Source: Ruminococcus sp. (lineage in GTDB: Bacteria > Bacillota > Clostridia > Oscillospirales > Ruminococcaceae). From it: a stretch of 17,277 nucleotides of DNA. The notes below the pieces were generated by a model. That model was given only the letters and a program-made list of their open reading frames with translations. It had not been told where the DNA came from and searched no databases. Position numbers and translations under genes: made by a program. Positions 1 to 7,367 of the stretch are shown one piece after another (within the stretch, counting starts at the first letter, position 1; each line of letters starts with the position of its first letter). The stretch is from positions 1 through 17,277 of the forward strand of contig JAILFF010000262.1 of NCBI GenBank assembly GCA_024697705.1. The letters are read 5' to 3'.

Positions 1-184
1 CCGAAAGCCCCAGCCGTTCGCGGCTGACGGTCATCAGCACGGCGAACCATTTGCCGTTGTCGGGGCGGCGCAAAATGCCGTCGGACGGGCTTTTCGCCCA
101 CAAATGCTCGACCGAAGTGCCGAAATGCTCCTTTGCGTACCCTTCGATATCGGCGCGGGTGGCGGGTGATTTGTCGGTGTTCAT
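1..184 (-). CDS. MmcQ/YjbR-family protein, N-terminal part (cut by window edge)
   Basis: Read on the minus strand from ATG at 184-182, this frame stays open to the window edge (61 codons). The product begins MNTDKSPATRADIEGYAKEH and continues through HLWAKSPSDGILRRPDNGKW and FAVLMTVSRERLGLS. The order 'aromatic-W-x-x-x-P, hydrophobic-R-R/H-P-x-N-x-K-W-(F/Y)-A-hydrophobic' is the hallmark I know from MmcQ/YjbR (DUF419) proteins, small proteins with a CyaY-like fold whose function is not established. The start is supported by AAAGGAGC about 8 bases upstream and by a TTGACT/TATAAT promoter in front of it. The C-terminal half is outside the window. It is divergent from the metallophosphoesterase. 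Confidence 0.75.
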   Translation of the reverse strand, partial: MNTDKSPATRADIEGYAKEHFGTSVEHLWAKSPSDGILRRPDNGKWFAVLMTVSRERLGLS

Positions 185-215
185 GATTTTCTGCTCCTTT
201 GAGGTTTATACAATT

Positions 216-243
216 ATTATACATCATTTTACGGAAAAGTCAA
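216..243 (-). promoter_or_regulatory. Promoter of the YjbR-family gene
   Basis: On the minus strand, TTGACT (243-238) and TATAAT (221-216) are separated by 16 bp. They lie about 32 bp upstream of the ATG at 184. This is a close match to a housekeeping sigma-A promoter. Confidence 0.55.
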
Positions 244-273
244 CGGTAATTCGCGGGAAAGGAGACTGACTGT

Positions 274-1116
274 GTGAAAAAAGAAAATCCCGCCAAGCCT
301 AAGCGCTTTACAAAGAAAAAGCTGATAATATGGCTCTGCGTACTGATATTCGCGGCGGTGTTCTGTATCGTCAATAACAAATGGCTCACCGTCGCAGAAT
401 ATACGTTCGCCGACAGTAGAATAAAGAACGGCTTCAACATCGTTCAGATATCAGACCTGCATAATGCGCGTTTCGGGCGGGGGAACAGCCGTCTGCTTGC
501 AAAAATCGAACAGCAGTCTCCCGACATTATCGTTATAACAGGTGATATAGTTGACGGCACTCACTCGAATATCGGCACGGCGGTGGACTTCTGCAAGCAA
601 GCCGCCGCGCTCTGTCCGACGTATTATGTCACGGGCAATCACGAGCATTGGCTCGAAGCCGCCGACGAGGAAACGCTTTACAGCGGCATAGCGGCGGCGG
701 GCGTGACGATCCTTGATAACAAAACTCTTGACATCACCGTGAACGGCGACCGCATTCAGCTCTGCGGGCTTGACGACGAAAGCCTTTACAACGACACGCT
801 TTTCAAGCTCGCGGAGGATTTCGACCGAAGCGTTCCGATCATTCTTTTGGCGCACGAGCCGCAGTATTTTGACGATTACATCAAAGCCGCACCCGACCTT
901 GTGCTGACGGGTCACGCCCACGGCGGGCAGGTCAGGCTGCCGTTTGTCGGAGGGCTTGTCGCGCCCGATCAGGGCTTTCTGCCAAAATATACCGAAGGCG
1001 AGTTTATTAAGGGCAATACGCACATGATGATAAGCCGCGGACTCGGCAACAGTGTTATCCCCGTGCGCGTTTTCGACCCGCCCGAGATAGTCTGCGTCAG
1101 GGTCGTCGGCGGCTGA
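274..1116 (+). CDS. Membrane-anchored calcineurin-like metallophosphoesterase (YkuE/YaeI type)
   Basis: 280-residue protein starting at GTG 274, with GGAAAGGAGA placed 8 bases before it. Residues 1-16 are Lys/Arg-rich and are followed by one hydrophobic segment (about 17-33), giving an N-terminal anchor with the enzyme domain outside the cytoplasm. The metal site of the family is complete: D61-x-H63 (QISDLHNARFG), G90-D91 with D94 (GDIVDG), G121-N122-H123-E124, H194 (LLAHEP) and G213-H214-A215-H216 (LTGHAHGGQ). This arrangement is shared with YkuE/YaeI-type proteins, membrane-associated phosphoesterases that use two metal ions; some family members act on UDP-diacylglucosamine or similar lipids, but the substrate cannot be read from the sequence. 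The 3' end overlaps the convergent amidase gene by 20 bp and no terminator hairpin is visible there. Confidence 0.9.
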   Translation: MKKENPAKPKRFTKKKLIIWLCVLIFAAVFCIVNNKWLTVAEYTFADSRIKNGFNIVQISDLHNARFGRGNSRLLAKIEQQSPDIIVITGDIVDGTHSNIGTAVDFCKQAAALCPTYYVTGNHEHWLEAADEETLYSGIAAAGVTILDNKTLDITVNGDRIQLCGLDDESLYNDTLFKLAEDFDRSVPIILLAHEPQYFDDYIKAAPDLVLTGHAHGGQVRLPFVGGLVAPDQGFLPKYTEGEFIKGNTHMMISRGLGNSVIPVRVFDPPEIVCVRVVGG

Positions 1117-1600
1117 CGTACCGACGCGCATAGCGGATATTCAAGGCTCTTGCGGAGAAATAGTCGTAGCTCGAAAGCGGGCGGTCGATGGCGTCGAAGC
1201 TGTGAGCGGCGACGAGCGGCTCGCCGTTTTCTCTGCCGATAACGAAAAGCGAATGATAACAGCCGTTCCCCGCGCAGAGCTGTATCACATCGCCCGCACC
1301 CGCGTCCGAAACGGGTATATTTCTGCCGAAAGGACCCGCGCCGCGGTTTGTCGTGATAAAGCGGTAGAAGTACTCCACGCCGGTCCATGCGGCGGCGCGG
1401 TCGCCAAGCGAACGGTAATACCAGCCCGTATCGCGGGTGAAGTTCATGACAGCGCCGCCCGCCATCAGGCATTGCGATACAAAGCTTGTGCAGTCGCCGC
1501 CCATGTCGGAAAAATCGGCGAAGGCGGGGTTTCGGCTGTCCCACCATTCGCGGGCATAGCTGATCTCGGCGGCGATGTCGAGGGGATATATTTCAAGCAT
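1097..1600 (-). CDS. Amidase_6-domain protein without a signal peptide
   Basis: 167-residue protein made almost entirely of the Amidase_6 fold (papain-like amidase/peptidase family, PF12671). Visible family features are YAREWWDSRNP near residue 15, the catalytic-Cys motif MGGDCTSFVSQC (C37), TGWYYRS (59-65), YFYRFITT (78-85), an acidic-x-G-D-V-I-Q segment (100-107), a candidate catalytic H116 (CYHSLFVI) and AAHSFDAIDRPLSSYDY (131-147). I chose ATG 1600 over a TTG at 1618 because GGGAG (1616-1612) lies 11 bases before it. TATAAT (1630-1625) just upstream is a likely -10 box. There is no signal peptide or membrane segment, so how it would reach a wall or peptide substrate is unclear; an intracellular role or release by lysis is possible. 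Convergent 20-bp overlap with the metallophosphoesterase. Confidence 0.85.
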   Translation of the reverse strand: MLEIYPLDIAAEISYAREWWDSRNPAFADFSDMGGDCTSFVSQCLMAGGAVMNFTRDTGWYYRSLGDRAAAWTGVEYFYRFITTNRGAGPFGRNIPVSDAGAGDVIQLCAGNGCYHSLFVIGRENGEPLVAAHSFDAIDRPLSSYDYFSARALNIRYARRYVSRRRP

Positions 1601-1661
1601 AACGGTATCATCTCCCAATCAATTATTATAGTGCAAATCGGAATCCGCGGAGGAACAAGCA

Positions 1662-2099
1662 ATGGACTATCGAATCGTTAAAAAAGAAGATACAGACGGA
1701 CTTGCAAAGGCGATGTCCTTAGCATACTCCGAGGAACCCTGGAATGAGAATTGGAGCGAGGAAAAAGCAGTGAAAAGGGTGCAAGCCATTCTGGGAAACT
1801 ATCAGGCGTTTGGTATTGCCGCCGCGGATAACGAACAGATCTTAGGCGCAGTGCTTGGTCATGTTGATCCCTATGCGGAGGAAGATTTCTTTTTTGTGTC
1901 GGAGCTGTTTGTGGTTCCCGAATATAAGAAACGGGGGATCGGCAGACAGCTGATATCGGAGCTTGAAATCTTGCTGAAAGAAAAAGGCATAAATGTTATT
2001 CAGCTGATATCCATTGACTATAATGATAATTTCTATCATAAATGCGGTCTTGAAAAGGACAGCGTCTCCGTTCGGTACAAACGTTTATCCGACCAATGA
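1662..2099 (+). CDS. GNAT-family N-acetyltransferase
   Basis: 145 residues, a normal length for a single GNAT domain. The strongest marker is motif A with the acetyl-CoA pyrophosphate-binding loop: SELFVVPEYKKRGIGRQL, with R91-G92-I93-G94 in the x-R-G-x-G pattern. It is followed by a helix (about 95-108) and a motif-B-like end (NDNFYHKCGLEKD, 121-133) that fits the usual 'F/Y-Y-x-K-x-G-F' pattern. The N-terminal IVKKEDTDGLAKAMSLAY fits the first strand and helix. The family transfers an acetyl group from acetyl-CoA to an amine; the substrate here cannot be told. The segment YSEEPWNENWSEEKA (22-36) is reminiscent of aminoglycoside-type GNATs but is too weak to assign one. The ATG at 1662 has GGAGGA about 8 bases upstream. 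Divergent from the amidase across a 61-bp gap. Confidence 0.85.
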   Translation: MDYRIVKKEDTDGLAKAMSLAYSEEPWNENWSEEKAVKRVQAILGNYQAFGIAAADNEQILGAVLGHVDPYAEEDFFFVSELFVVPEYKKRGIGRQLISELEILLKEKGINVIQLISIDYNDNFYHKCGLEKDSVSVRYKRLSDQ

Positions 2100-2115
2100 A
2101 TAAGAGGTGTGCCAA

Positions 2116-2259
2116 ATGATAAAAAAAGCGACTATATCGGACAGCTCGGTTCCGGCTGAATTGGCAATTGCTTTAAGAAAAAAATATAATATTCTCATAT
2201 CCCGATCTGCAAACCATTATAATATATTATATAGTATGCCTTGTCAAGCAATTTGTTGA
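2116..2259 (+). CDS. Possible 47-residue small protein, unknown
   Basis: An ATG at 2116 is preceded by AAGAGGTG at a usable spacing and opens a 47-codon frame ending in TGA at 2257-2259. The product begins MIKKATISDSSVPAELAIAL and ends SMPCQAIC; I recognise no domain. It starts only 16 bp after the GNAT gene and could be its cotranscribed partner or the remnant of a truncated gene. The second half is AT-rich and resembles non-coding sequence, which weakens the case. Confidence 0.25.
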   Translation: MIKKATISDSSVPAELAIALRKKYNILISRSANHYNILYSMPCQAIC

Positions 2260-2269
2260 AAATGCCAGT

Positions 2270-2283
2270 TGTAAACGTTCACA
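2270..2283 (+). promoter_or_regulatory. LacI/CcpA-type operator upstream of the LacI-family gene
   Basis: TGTAAACGTTCACA is a 14-bp near-perfect dyad centred on CG; one substitution would make it TGTAAACGTTTACA. This is the shape bound by LacI-family regulators and by CcpA (cre), which contact a central CpG. It ends 17 bp before the predicted -35 box of the LacI-family gene, so autoregulation or control by CcpA are both possible. Confidence 0.55.
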
Positions 2284-2300
2284 TTTGTCAAATTTGCCGA

Positions 2301-2329
2301 TTACAAAACGACTCAATTTATGGTATAAT
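2301..2329 (+). promoter_or_regulatory. Promoter of the LacI-family/phospholipase operon
   Basis: TTACAA (2301-2306), a 17-bp spacer and TATAAT (2324-2329), with a TG one base before the -10 (TGGTATAAT) forming an extended -10. It lies about 37 bp before the ATG at 2367. The weak -35 is compensated by the extended -10. Confidence 0.55.
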
Positions 2330-2366
2330 AATTAATATAAATAACCAATAAAGGAGTTTTGCCTGA

Positions 2367-3377
2367 ATGAGTGTTACCATAAAGGATGTGGCAAAAGAGG
2401 CGGATCTTTCGGTGGCGACGGTCTCGCGGGTGCTGAATCACAGCGCGAACGTTTCCGAAGAAGCGGTCGGCAAGGTGAACATCGCTATCGCAAAGCTGGG
2501 CTATTCGCCGAATTTTCTCGGGAGGAATCTCCGAAAGCGTGAAACAAACGTTATACTTGTAATAATGCCGTCCTCCGAGCATACGTTCTATATGAAAATA
2601 GTCGCAGGGATACAGAAATACGCACAGCAGCAAGGATACGATATCATCTGCGCTTCGTCAAATTCCACCGGCGAGATCGAAGTCCGGCAGATGAATATGC
2701 TCTTCAACCGCACGGTGGACGGCGTGATCCTTCTCGGGACGTCCTACCAAGCCGAGACCCTGAACAAGCTTTCGCAGCATTACGATATAGCGCTCTGCTG
2801 CGAGGGAGTCGAGGGTGCAAATGTGCTTACCGTAGTGGTGGACGATGAACTCGCCGCCTACGACGCGGTAAAGGCGCTTATCGGGCTGGGACATAAGAAG
2901 ATCGGCTTTATCGGCGCAAACGACACCGCCGCTTCCAGCCGACGCAGAAGAAAGGGCTATCTTAGGGCGATCGCCGAAGCAGGACTGGAGATCAGGGCGG
3001 ACTATATGAGCCTCGGAACATTCGAGTACGAACACGGCGCGGCGGGGCTTGAAGAGCTGATGACGCTTGCCGACCCTCCGACAGCGATATTCTGCGTTTC
3101 CGATCTGCTCGCGATATCGGCGATACACAAGGCTGATGAGATGGGGATAACCGTCGGCAAAGAGCTTTCGGTGATGGGCTTTGACAACATCACCATGTGC
3201 GAGATGATGCTTCCGACGGTCTCAACAGTCGAGCAGCCCTGTTCGGTGCTCGGCGAAACGGTCGTCAAGAAGCTGATCTCGAATTTCGGAAAACCGGGCG
3301 AGGAGAAGGAAAACGGCATCTTCATCGTTCCGCATAAAATAATCATGCGCGACTCGGTAAGACCGCTCGATAAATAA
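2367..3377 (+). CDS. LacI-family transcriptional regulator
   Basis: 336 residues, the standard LacI-family length. Residues 4-24 (IKDVAKEADLSVATVSRVLN) are a textbook LacI helix-turn-helix, with the hinge-helix region near 50-58 (YSPNFLGRNLR). The rest is a periplasmic-binding-protein-like ligand domain: VILVIMPSSEHTFY (start of the core), VDGVILLG, GHKKIGFIGAND, PPTAIFCVSDLLAISAI and LSVMGFDN are all in family order. Such proteins usually bind a sugar or related small molecule and repress nearby genes; the ligand is not evident. AAAGGAG sits about 10 bases before the ATG. The gene is 24 bp upstream of the secreted phospholipase-like gene and likely cotranscribed with it. A LacI-type dyad at 2270-2283 suggests it controls its own operon. 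Confidence 0.92.
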   Translation: MSVTIKDVAKEADLSVATVSRVLNHSANVSEEAVGKVNIAIAKLGYSPNFLGRNLRKRETNVILVIMPSSEHTFYMKIVAGIQKYAQQQGYDIICASSNSTGEIEVRQMNMLFNRTVDGVILLGTSYQAETLNKLSQHYDIALCCEGVEGANVLTVVVDDELAAYDAVKALIGLGHKKIGFIGANDTAASSRRRRKGYLRAIAEAGLEIRADYMSLGTFEYEHGAAGLEELMTLADPPTAIFCVSDLLAISAIHKADEMGITVGKELSVMGFDNITMCEMMLPTVSTVEQPCSVLGETVVKKLISNFGKPGEEKENGIFIVPHKIIMRDSVRPLDK

Positions 3378-3401
3378 CTAACAGAAAGCAGGAGTAATCA
3401 A

Positions 3402-4565
3402 ATGAACAAGCTGATAACCATAGCAGCCGCAGCAGCCGCGGCGATGATAACGGTAAAAATTCTTAACCCGATCAGGGCTTACGCATGGGGCGGCAGCTCG
3501 CACGATGTTATTACGGGCTTTGCGCTCGACAGCTTTGAAAACCAGAAAAAGACCCAGATGATCGCTTTTTACAAGAGATACCGCCGGCAGCTCTGCGAGG
3601 GTTCAAAAGCGCCCGATCTTGAAGGAGATGTTGACAAGGGCTCGGGACTGCATTATTACTCGTCGCTCGATCTGAAAGGCAAGCCGCTCCCGCAGAAGGG
3701 CGGATATTTCCGCAACAGGCACGGCAAGTATTTCAAAAGCGCCCGCACCTGTCTCGAAGATAATTACACCTCCGCGCTGAATCTTTACAAGAGCGGACGG
3801 ACAGAGGAAGCTATGTTCGTTCTCGGCAGAGCGGCGCATTTCGTTGAGGATATCGCCTGCCCGCCCCACAGCACAAGTCAGCCGTATGCGGAAAAGAACG
3901 ACAATATGCACTATATGTTTGAGCAGTATGCCGATAAGACCTCGAAGAAGTATCCTCCCGTCGGGTTCGACAAGCGTCACATCAACAGCTATTCCGACTA
4001 CTCGTTTGAGAATCCCGCGAACAGACTCAGCAATGCTTCGGGAAAATTTGCACCGCAGATAGCCTCGCTCGACGAAAGCGCTTTTGACAAGGCACAGAAG
4101 GCGCTCGTGCCGCTTGCCGCCGAAAATGTTATGGCTCTGCTGATGAAGTTCCACGGTGACTGCCATGAAGAGAACGGCAATTATATAAAGGACGGTTCAA
4201 CTGTAAGTCTGCGCTGTGAGGGCAGCGGTATGATGCTCACCTATACCACGAAGGGCGGCGTAGCGCTTGCCAAGCTCGACCACGCCAAGGAGCAGCGCTT
4301 TACGGTGGTGATGAACGATAACGGCAGCTTTGCGCTCCGTGCGGCGGACGGCAATTTTCTTTCTGCCGATCTCAAGAAATTCGTAAAGCCCGCGGAGGAC
4401 GGAAAAGGAAGCGCTATCCGTGCCGCGGCTGTCGGCAGATCTATATTCAGGCTGTCTGTCGGAGAGAATTTTACAAAGGTCATGACAGGATCGCGCAGTT
4501 CTGCATCGGCGGAGGATTTCGCTCCCGGCAGCAGCGCTCAGTGCTGGATAATCACATCTGTATAA
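3402..4565 (+). CDS. Secreted zinc-dependent phospholipase C-like protein with beta-trefoil-like tail
   Basis: 387 residues. Residues 1-28 form a signal peptide ending AYA, so the mature protein would start at W29. In the clostridial alpha-toxin/Bacillus cereus PLC family the mature N-terminal Trp binds zinc, and the remaining ligands are all found in order: H34, D72, H84 (D+12, the same spacing as in alpha-toxin), H146-x3-D150-x5-H156 (AAHFVEDIACPPH) and H170-x3-E174 (MHYMFE). That is a complete three-zinc site, so an active secreted phosphoesterase or phospholipase is likely. The usual C2/PLAT tail of alpha-toxin is missing; residues about 265-387 instead show VSLRCEGSGMMLTY, FTVVMNDNGSFALRAADG and FLSADL, resembling a fascin/ricin-like beta-trefoil, possibly for ligand binding. 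AGGAG precedes the ATG. Likely cotranscribed with the LacI-family gene. Substrate and any toxic activity are not established. Confidence 0.85.
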   Translation: MNKLITIAAAAAAAMITVKILNPIRAYAWGGSSHDVITGFALDSFENQKKTQMIAFYKRYRRQLCEGSKAPDLEGDVDKGSGLHYYSSLDLKGKPLPQKGGYFRNRHGKYFKSARTCLEDNYTSALNLYKSGRTEEAMFVLGRAAHFVEDIACPPHSTSQPYAEKNDNMHYMFEQYADKTSKKYPPVGFDKRHINSYSDYSFENPANRLSNASGKFAPQIASLDESAFDKAQKALVPLAAENVMALLMKFHGDCHEENGNYIKDGSTVSLRCEGSGMMLTYTTKGGVALAKLDHAKEQRFTVVMNDNGSFALRAADGNFLSADLKKFVKPAEDGKGSAIRAAAVGRSIFRLSVGENFTKVMTGSRSSASAEDFAPGSSAQCWIITSV

Positions 4566-4593
4566 TATACTAACCTTTTATCAGTAGTATAAC

Positions 4594-4626
4594 AAAAAGA
4601 GCTTAGCCGAAACTAAGCTCTTTTTT
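4594..4626. terminator. Two-way intrinsic terminator
   Basis: AAAAAGAGCTTAG (4594-4606), loop CCGAAA, then CTAAGCTCTTTTTT (4613-4626): a perfect hairpin flanked by a T tract on each strand. It lies between the convergent phospholipase-like gene (+) and the LRR gene (-) and can terminate both. Confidence 0.9.
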
Positions 4627-4646
4627 ATGTCCGTTTGATGGAATAC

Positions 4647-7187
4647 TTATTTCAAATATTCGGCAGTATTGGCAAAATACTTGTAAAGCGCTCTCGATAC
4701 GTCGCAAAGCTCCCTGCCCTCTGCCTTGCCGCCGTAGTTTTTGAGAACCGCACAAACATAGCTTATCGGAGATGCATTTATGCTCAGGAATTCGCCGTCC
4801 TCAGTTGTTATCATCATTTCGTAGCTTGTTCCGAGCTCGGCGGCGGGTATGTCGGGTATCTCGGCGTACATTATCGGCTTGCCATTTGCATCGACCGTTT
4901 CTCCGAAACGCACGTTCTTCACATCGGTGTTGTCTTTGTTCTTGACAGTAACACTGCTTATCCTGCGATCGGGTAGATTGTAATAAAGCCGAAGCGTTGT
5001 TTCCGAACGGAGTATCAGCGTGTAGCCGTAAGTCGCCTTAAGCTCGTCGGAGGATTTCTTGATGACCGCCTCATAGCCTTTATTTCTAAGCGCTGTTTCG
5101 ATAACGTCGCTCAGATCGTAGTCGTTGTCCGTGATCGGGTTTTCCTCTGCCTTGATGCCCATTTCCTTATCAAAGAACTTCTTCGCGCAGACGCCGTAGA
5201 CCTTGATCGAGTTTACAAGCTCCTTGATCTTTTTGGTCTCTTCCTCGCTGCCGCAGCTGAACGAGGGGCTTTCTACCGCGTCGATATAGTCGCGGACGCT
5301 GTATGTATAAGCGTTCATATACGTCGAACTGCCGTCCTCATTGGTGAGCGTGATGGGAGTTCCGTCGGCATTGTATACCCTCACCGTAATCCTTTCGTTC
5401 ATCTGACCCGCGTTCACACTGCCTGAAAGCTTGTAAACGCCGTCATCGGCATCGTTGTCGCGGAAGACATACATCTCGCCGCCGTCGGTATCGTTGGGAC
5501 CTGTAATGACCGCATAGGCTCCCCTGCTGACTCTGTCCATCGAAGGTTTGAGATAGATATTCACGCCGATATTGCCGCCGAGCTGTATGCTTGCTCCGAT
5601 AACGCGGCTCTTTTTGTCGGTCTCCACGAACTTAAACCCGTATTTCTCGGCAAACTGCTCGGCAAAGCTGCCCGTGAAGCCGATTATATCCGTAACGTTA
5701 TAATCATCGTAGAACGCGGAAATGCCGCTGTCCGTGCCCTCGTAAAGCTCTTCAAGCTCTTTGGGAATGTATTCTTCGGTAATGCTTTCGGGAACGAAAA
5801 GCTCGCTGACGCCCGTCTTATAGGCAAGTCCCGGCGGAAGAGCCGCCTCGCAGCCCTCCTCGATCATGATCGAACGGAGATTCTCAGCATAGCCGAACGG
5901 AAGGTCTCCGAGCTTTTCGACCGTCGCAGGGATCACAACGCGCTTGATCTGCTTATTTCCCCAGAAGGCGTGAGCGCCGATCTCCTTCACCCCGCTGCCG
6001 ATATTAACGGTCGAAGCGCTCGGCGCCGAAACGATCACCGTACCGCCGCCCGTGTAAAGCACTCCGTCGGCGAACGAGTAAGCACTTCCCTCCGCACATT
6101 CTATTTCGGAAAGCCTGTTGCAGCAGCCGAAGGGATTATCGTCAATATGCACTACCGACGCGGGCAGAACAACGCTTTCAAGCTCCTTGATACCGAAAAA
6201 TGCATCGTAACCGATACTCTTCACCGTTTCGGGAATCACTATCCTTTTCAAGCCGATCACGTAACAGAAAGCCGAACTGCCGACAGATACGACGGGCTTT
6301 TCGCCGATCTGCGAGGGTATTTCAAGCACCTCGGGCATTTCCTTGCCGTCATACTGGTATACCTCCACGCCTTCAAGCTCCTCGTTCGGGCGTGTGCTGA
6401 AAAGGGAAAGTCTTTCCTTTACGGTATAGCTACGCGAATTCTTATCGGACTTCCCCGCGTCTACCTCGTAGTATTTTTCGCCGTCGGCGATCATCGCGTC
6501 AACATGATCCTCCGAAGCGTTTTCATCGCGGAAGCAGTCTCTTGTCCAGCCGTCGAGCCCGATCTTCTTTGCAAGCGCGATAACGGTGTTTGAAGCGGCA
6601 AGGCTGTCGCCGCCGCCGGTAATTATCATGCCCTGGACCGACTGAATATCGCGGTCGTAGTTCTTGCCGCTGACATACTTTGCAATTGCTTCAAGCTTTT
6701 CGGCGACGGTCATTTTGTCGGTGATATTATCCTTGACGAATTTGTCGAGGACTTCTTCGGTATAAACGGCGCCGTAGTCCTTGACATGGACTTTGACGTC
6801 GAACTTCTTTTCGCCGACGGTACAGCTAACCGAAAAATCACCGAAGTACAGGTTATTTACCGAAATAACGCCCTCGTCGGAGCAATTGATATAGAAGCTG
6901 TCCACTGTTTCAAAAGTGACGTCTTCCGCATCTGCGCCCGTGACTTTGAGCTTGTAGGTCTGATGATATTTCGAGGGTATTCTGAGCGAATCCTTAAACG
7001 CCTCGCTTACCGCGTAGATAGTAACGTCCTTTGAGTTTATCCCGGGCTCGGCGGCGCTTGCCACAACAGCGGCGGGAACGGGAACACCGCTTATCTCCGC
7101 GCCTGCGGGAACGGCGCCGAGTGCCAGCGTAAGAGCGGTCACGGCGGCAGCTGTCTGTTTAAGGCAGGCTTTCATTCTGAATTCCAT
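4647..7187 (-). CDS. Secreted BspA-like LRR_5 protein with degenerate transglutaminase-like domain
   Basis: 846 residues, starting at ATG 7187 with GGAGGGG about 7 bases upstream. Order: signal peptide (1-30, cleavage after AGA likely); beta-rich region (about 52-137); transglutaminase-like domain (about 140-247); LRR_5/BspA-type repeats (about 285-522), seen as repeated I-x-I-P-x-x-V-x-x-I-x-x-x-A-F units; then a long C-terminal region (about 527-846) containing a segment beginning ASIQLGGNIGVNIYL that I associate with clostridial LRR surface proteins but that has no known function. In the transglutaminase-like part, MIITGGGDSLAASN carries S195 where the Cys-His-Asp family has Cys (GDC), while H228 and D243 remain. 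It is therefore probably a binding rather than a catalytic domain. There is no LPxTG motif or dockerin, so surface retention is unexplained. Monocistronic, with its own promoter and terminator. Confidence 0.85.
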   Translation of the reverse strand: MEFRMKACLKQTAAAVTALTLALGAVPAGAEISGVPVPAAVVASAAEPGINSKDVTIYAVSEAFKDSLRIPSKYHQTYKLKVTGADAEDVTFETVDSFYINCSDEGVISVNNLYFGDFSVSCTVGEKKFDVKVHVKDYGAVYTEEVLDKFVKDNITDKMTVAEKLEAIAKYVSGKNYDRDIQSVQGMIITGGGDSLAASNTVIALAKKIGLDGWTRDCFRDENASEDHVDAMIADGEKYYEVDAGKSDKNSRSYTVKERLSLFSTRPNEELEGVEVYQYDGKEMPEVLEIPSQIGEKPVVSVGSSAFCYVIGLKRIVIPETVKSIGYDAFFGIKELESVVLPASVVHIDDNPFGCCNRLSEIECAEGSAYSFADGVLYTGGGTVIVSAPSASTVNIGSGVKEIGAHAFWGNKQIKRVVIPATVEKLGDLPFGYAENLRSIMIEEGCEAALPPGLAYKTGVSELFVPESITEEYIPKELEELYEGTDSGISAFYDDYNVTDIIGFTGSFAEQFAEKYGFKFVETDKKSRVIGASIQLGGNIGVNIYLKPSMDRVSRGAYAVITGPNDTDGGEMYVFRDNDADDGVYKLSGSVNAGQMNERITVRVYNADGTPITLTNEDGSSTYMNAYTYSVRDYIDAVESPSFSCGSEEETKKIKELVNSIKVYGVCAKKFFDKEMGIKAEENPITDNDYDLSDVIETALRNKGYEAVIKKSSDELKATYGYTLILRSETTLRLYYNLPDRRISSVTVKNKDNTDVKNVRFGETVDANGKPIMYAEIPDIPAAELGTSYEMMITTEDGEFLSINASPISYVCAVLKNYGGKAEGRELCDVSRALYKYFANTAEYLK

Positions 7188-7222
7188 TATCTATCCCCTC
7201 CACAAGGAAGTGTTTGCACGTT

Positions 7223-7237
7223 CCGACTTAACGTCGG
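7223..7237. repeat. Short dyad in the leader of the LRR gene
   Basis: CCGAC (7223-7227) and GTCGG (7233-7237) form an inverted repeat with a 5-base centre. It lies in the presumed untranslated leader between promoter and ribosome binding site of the minus-strand LRR gene. It could be a small hairpin or an operator; the evidence is limited to symmetry. Confidence 0.25.
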
Positions 7238-7277
7238 TGACGAATTATACAGACGAATGTAAATCAACATATAGTAT

Positions 7278-7306
7278 ATTATAGCATATGCGGATGCAAA
7301 ATGCAA
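7278..7306 (-). promoter_or_regulatory. Promoter of the large LRR gene
   Basis: On the minus strand TTGCAT (7306-7301), a 17-bp spacer and TATAAT (7283-7278) with TG one base upstream (TGCTATAAT). This leaves a leader of roughly 85 bases before the ATG at 7187. A second TATAAT nearer the gene (about 7248-7243) is a weaker alternative. Confidence 0.55.
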
Positions 7307-7367
7307 GTGAAATCTGTCTAAAATATGAAATTTAGTTTATTTCTCTGTAAATTATGCTTAAGTGTGT

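Noticed and set aside
1202..1681. 159-codon plus-strand frame over the amidase gene
   Set aside because: It is the shadow of the Amidase_6 gene on the other strand, shows no domain, and has no ribosome binding site.
5970..6593. 207-codon plus-strand frame within the large LRR gene
   Set aside because: Antisense shadow of a clearly coding LRR region; rich in Arg/His with no recognisable motif.
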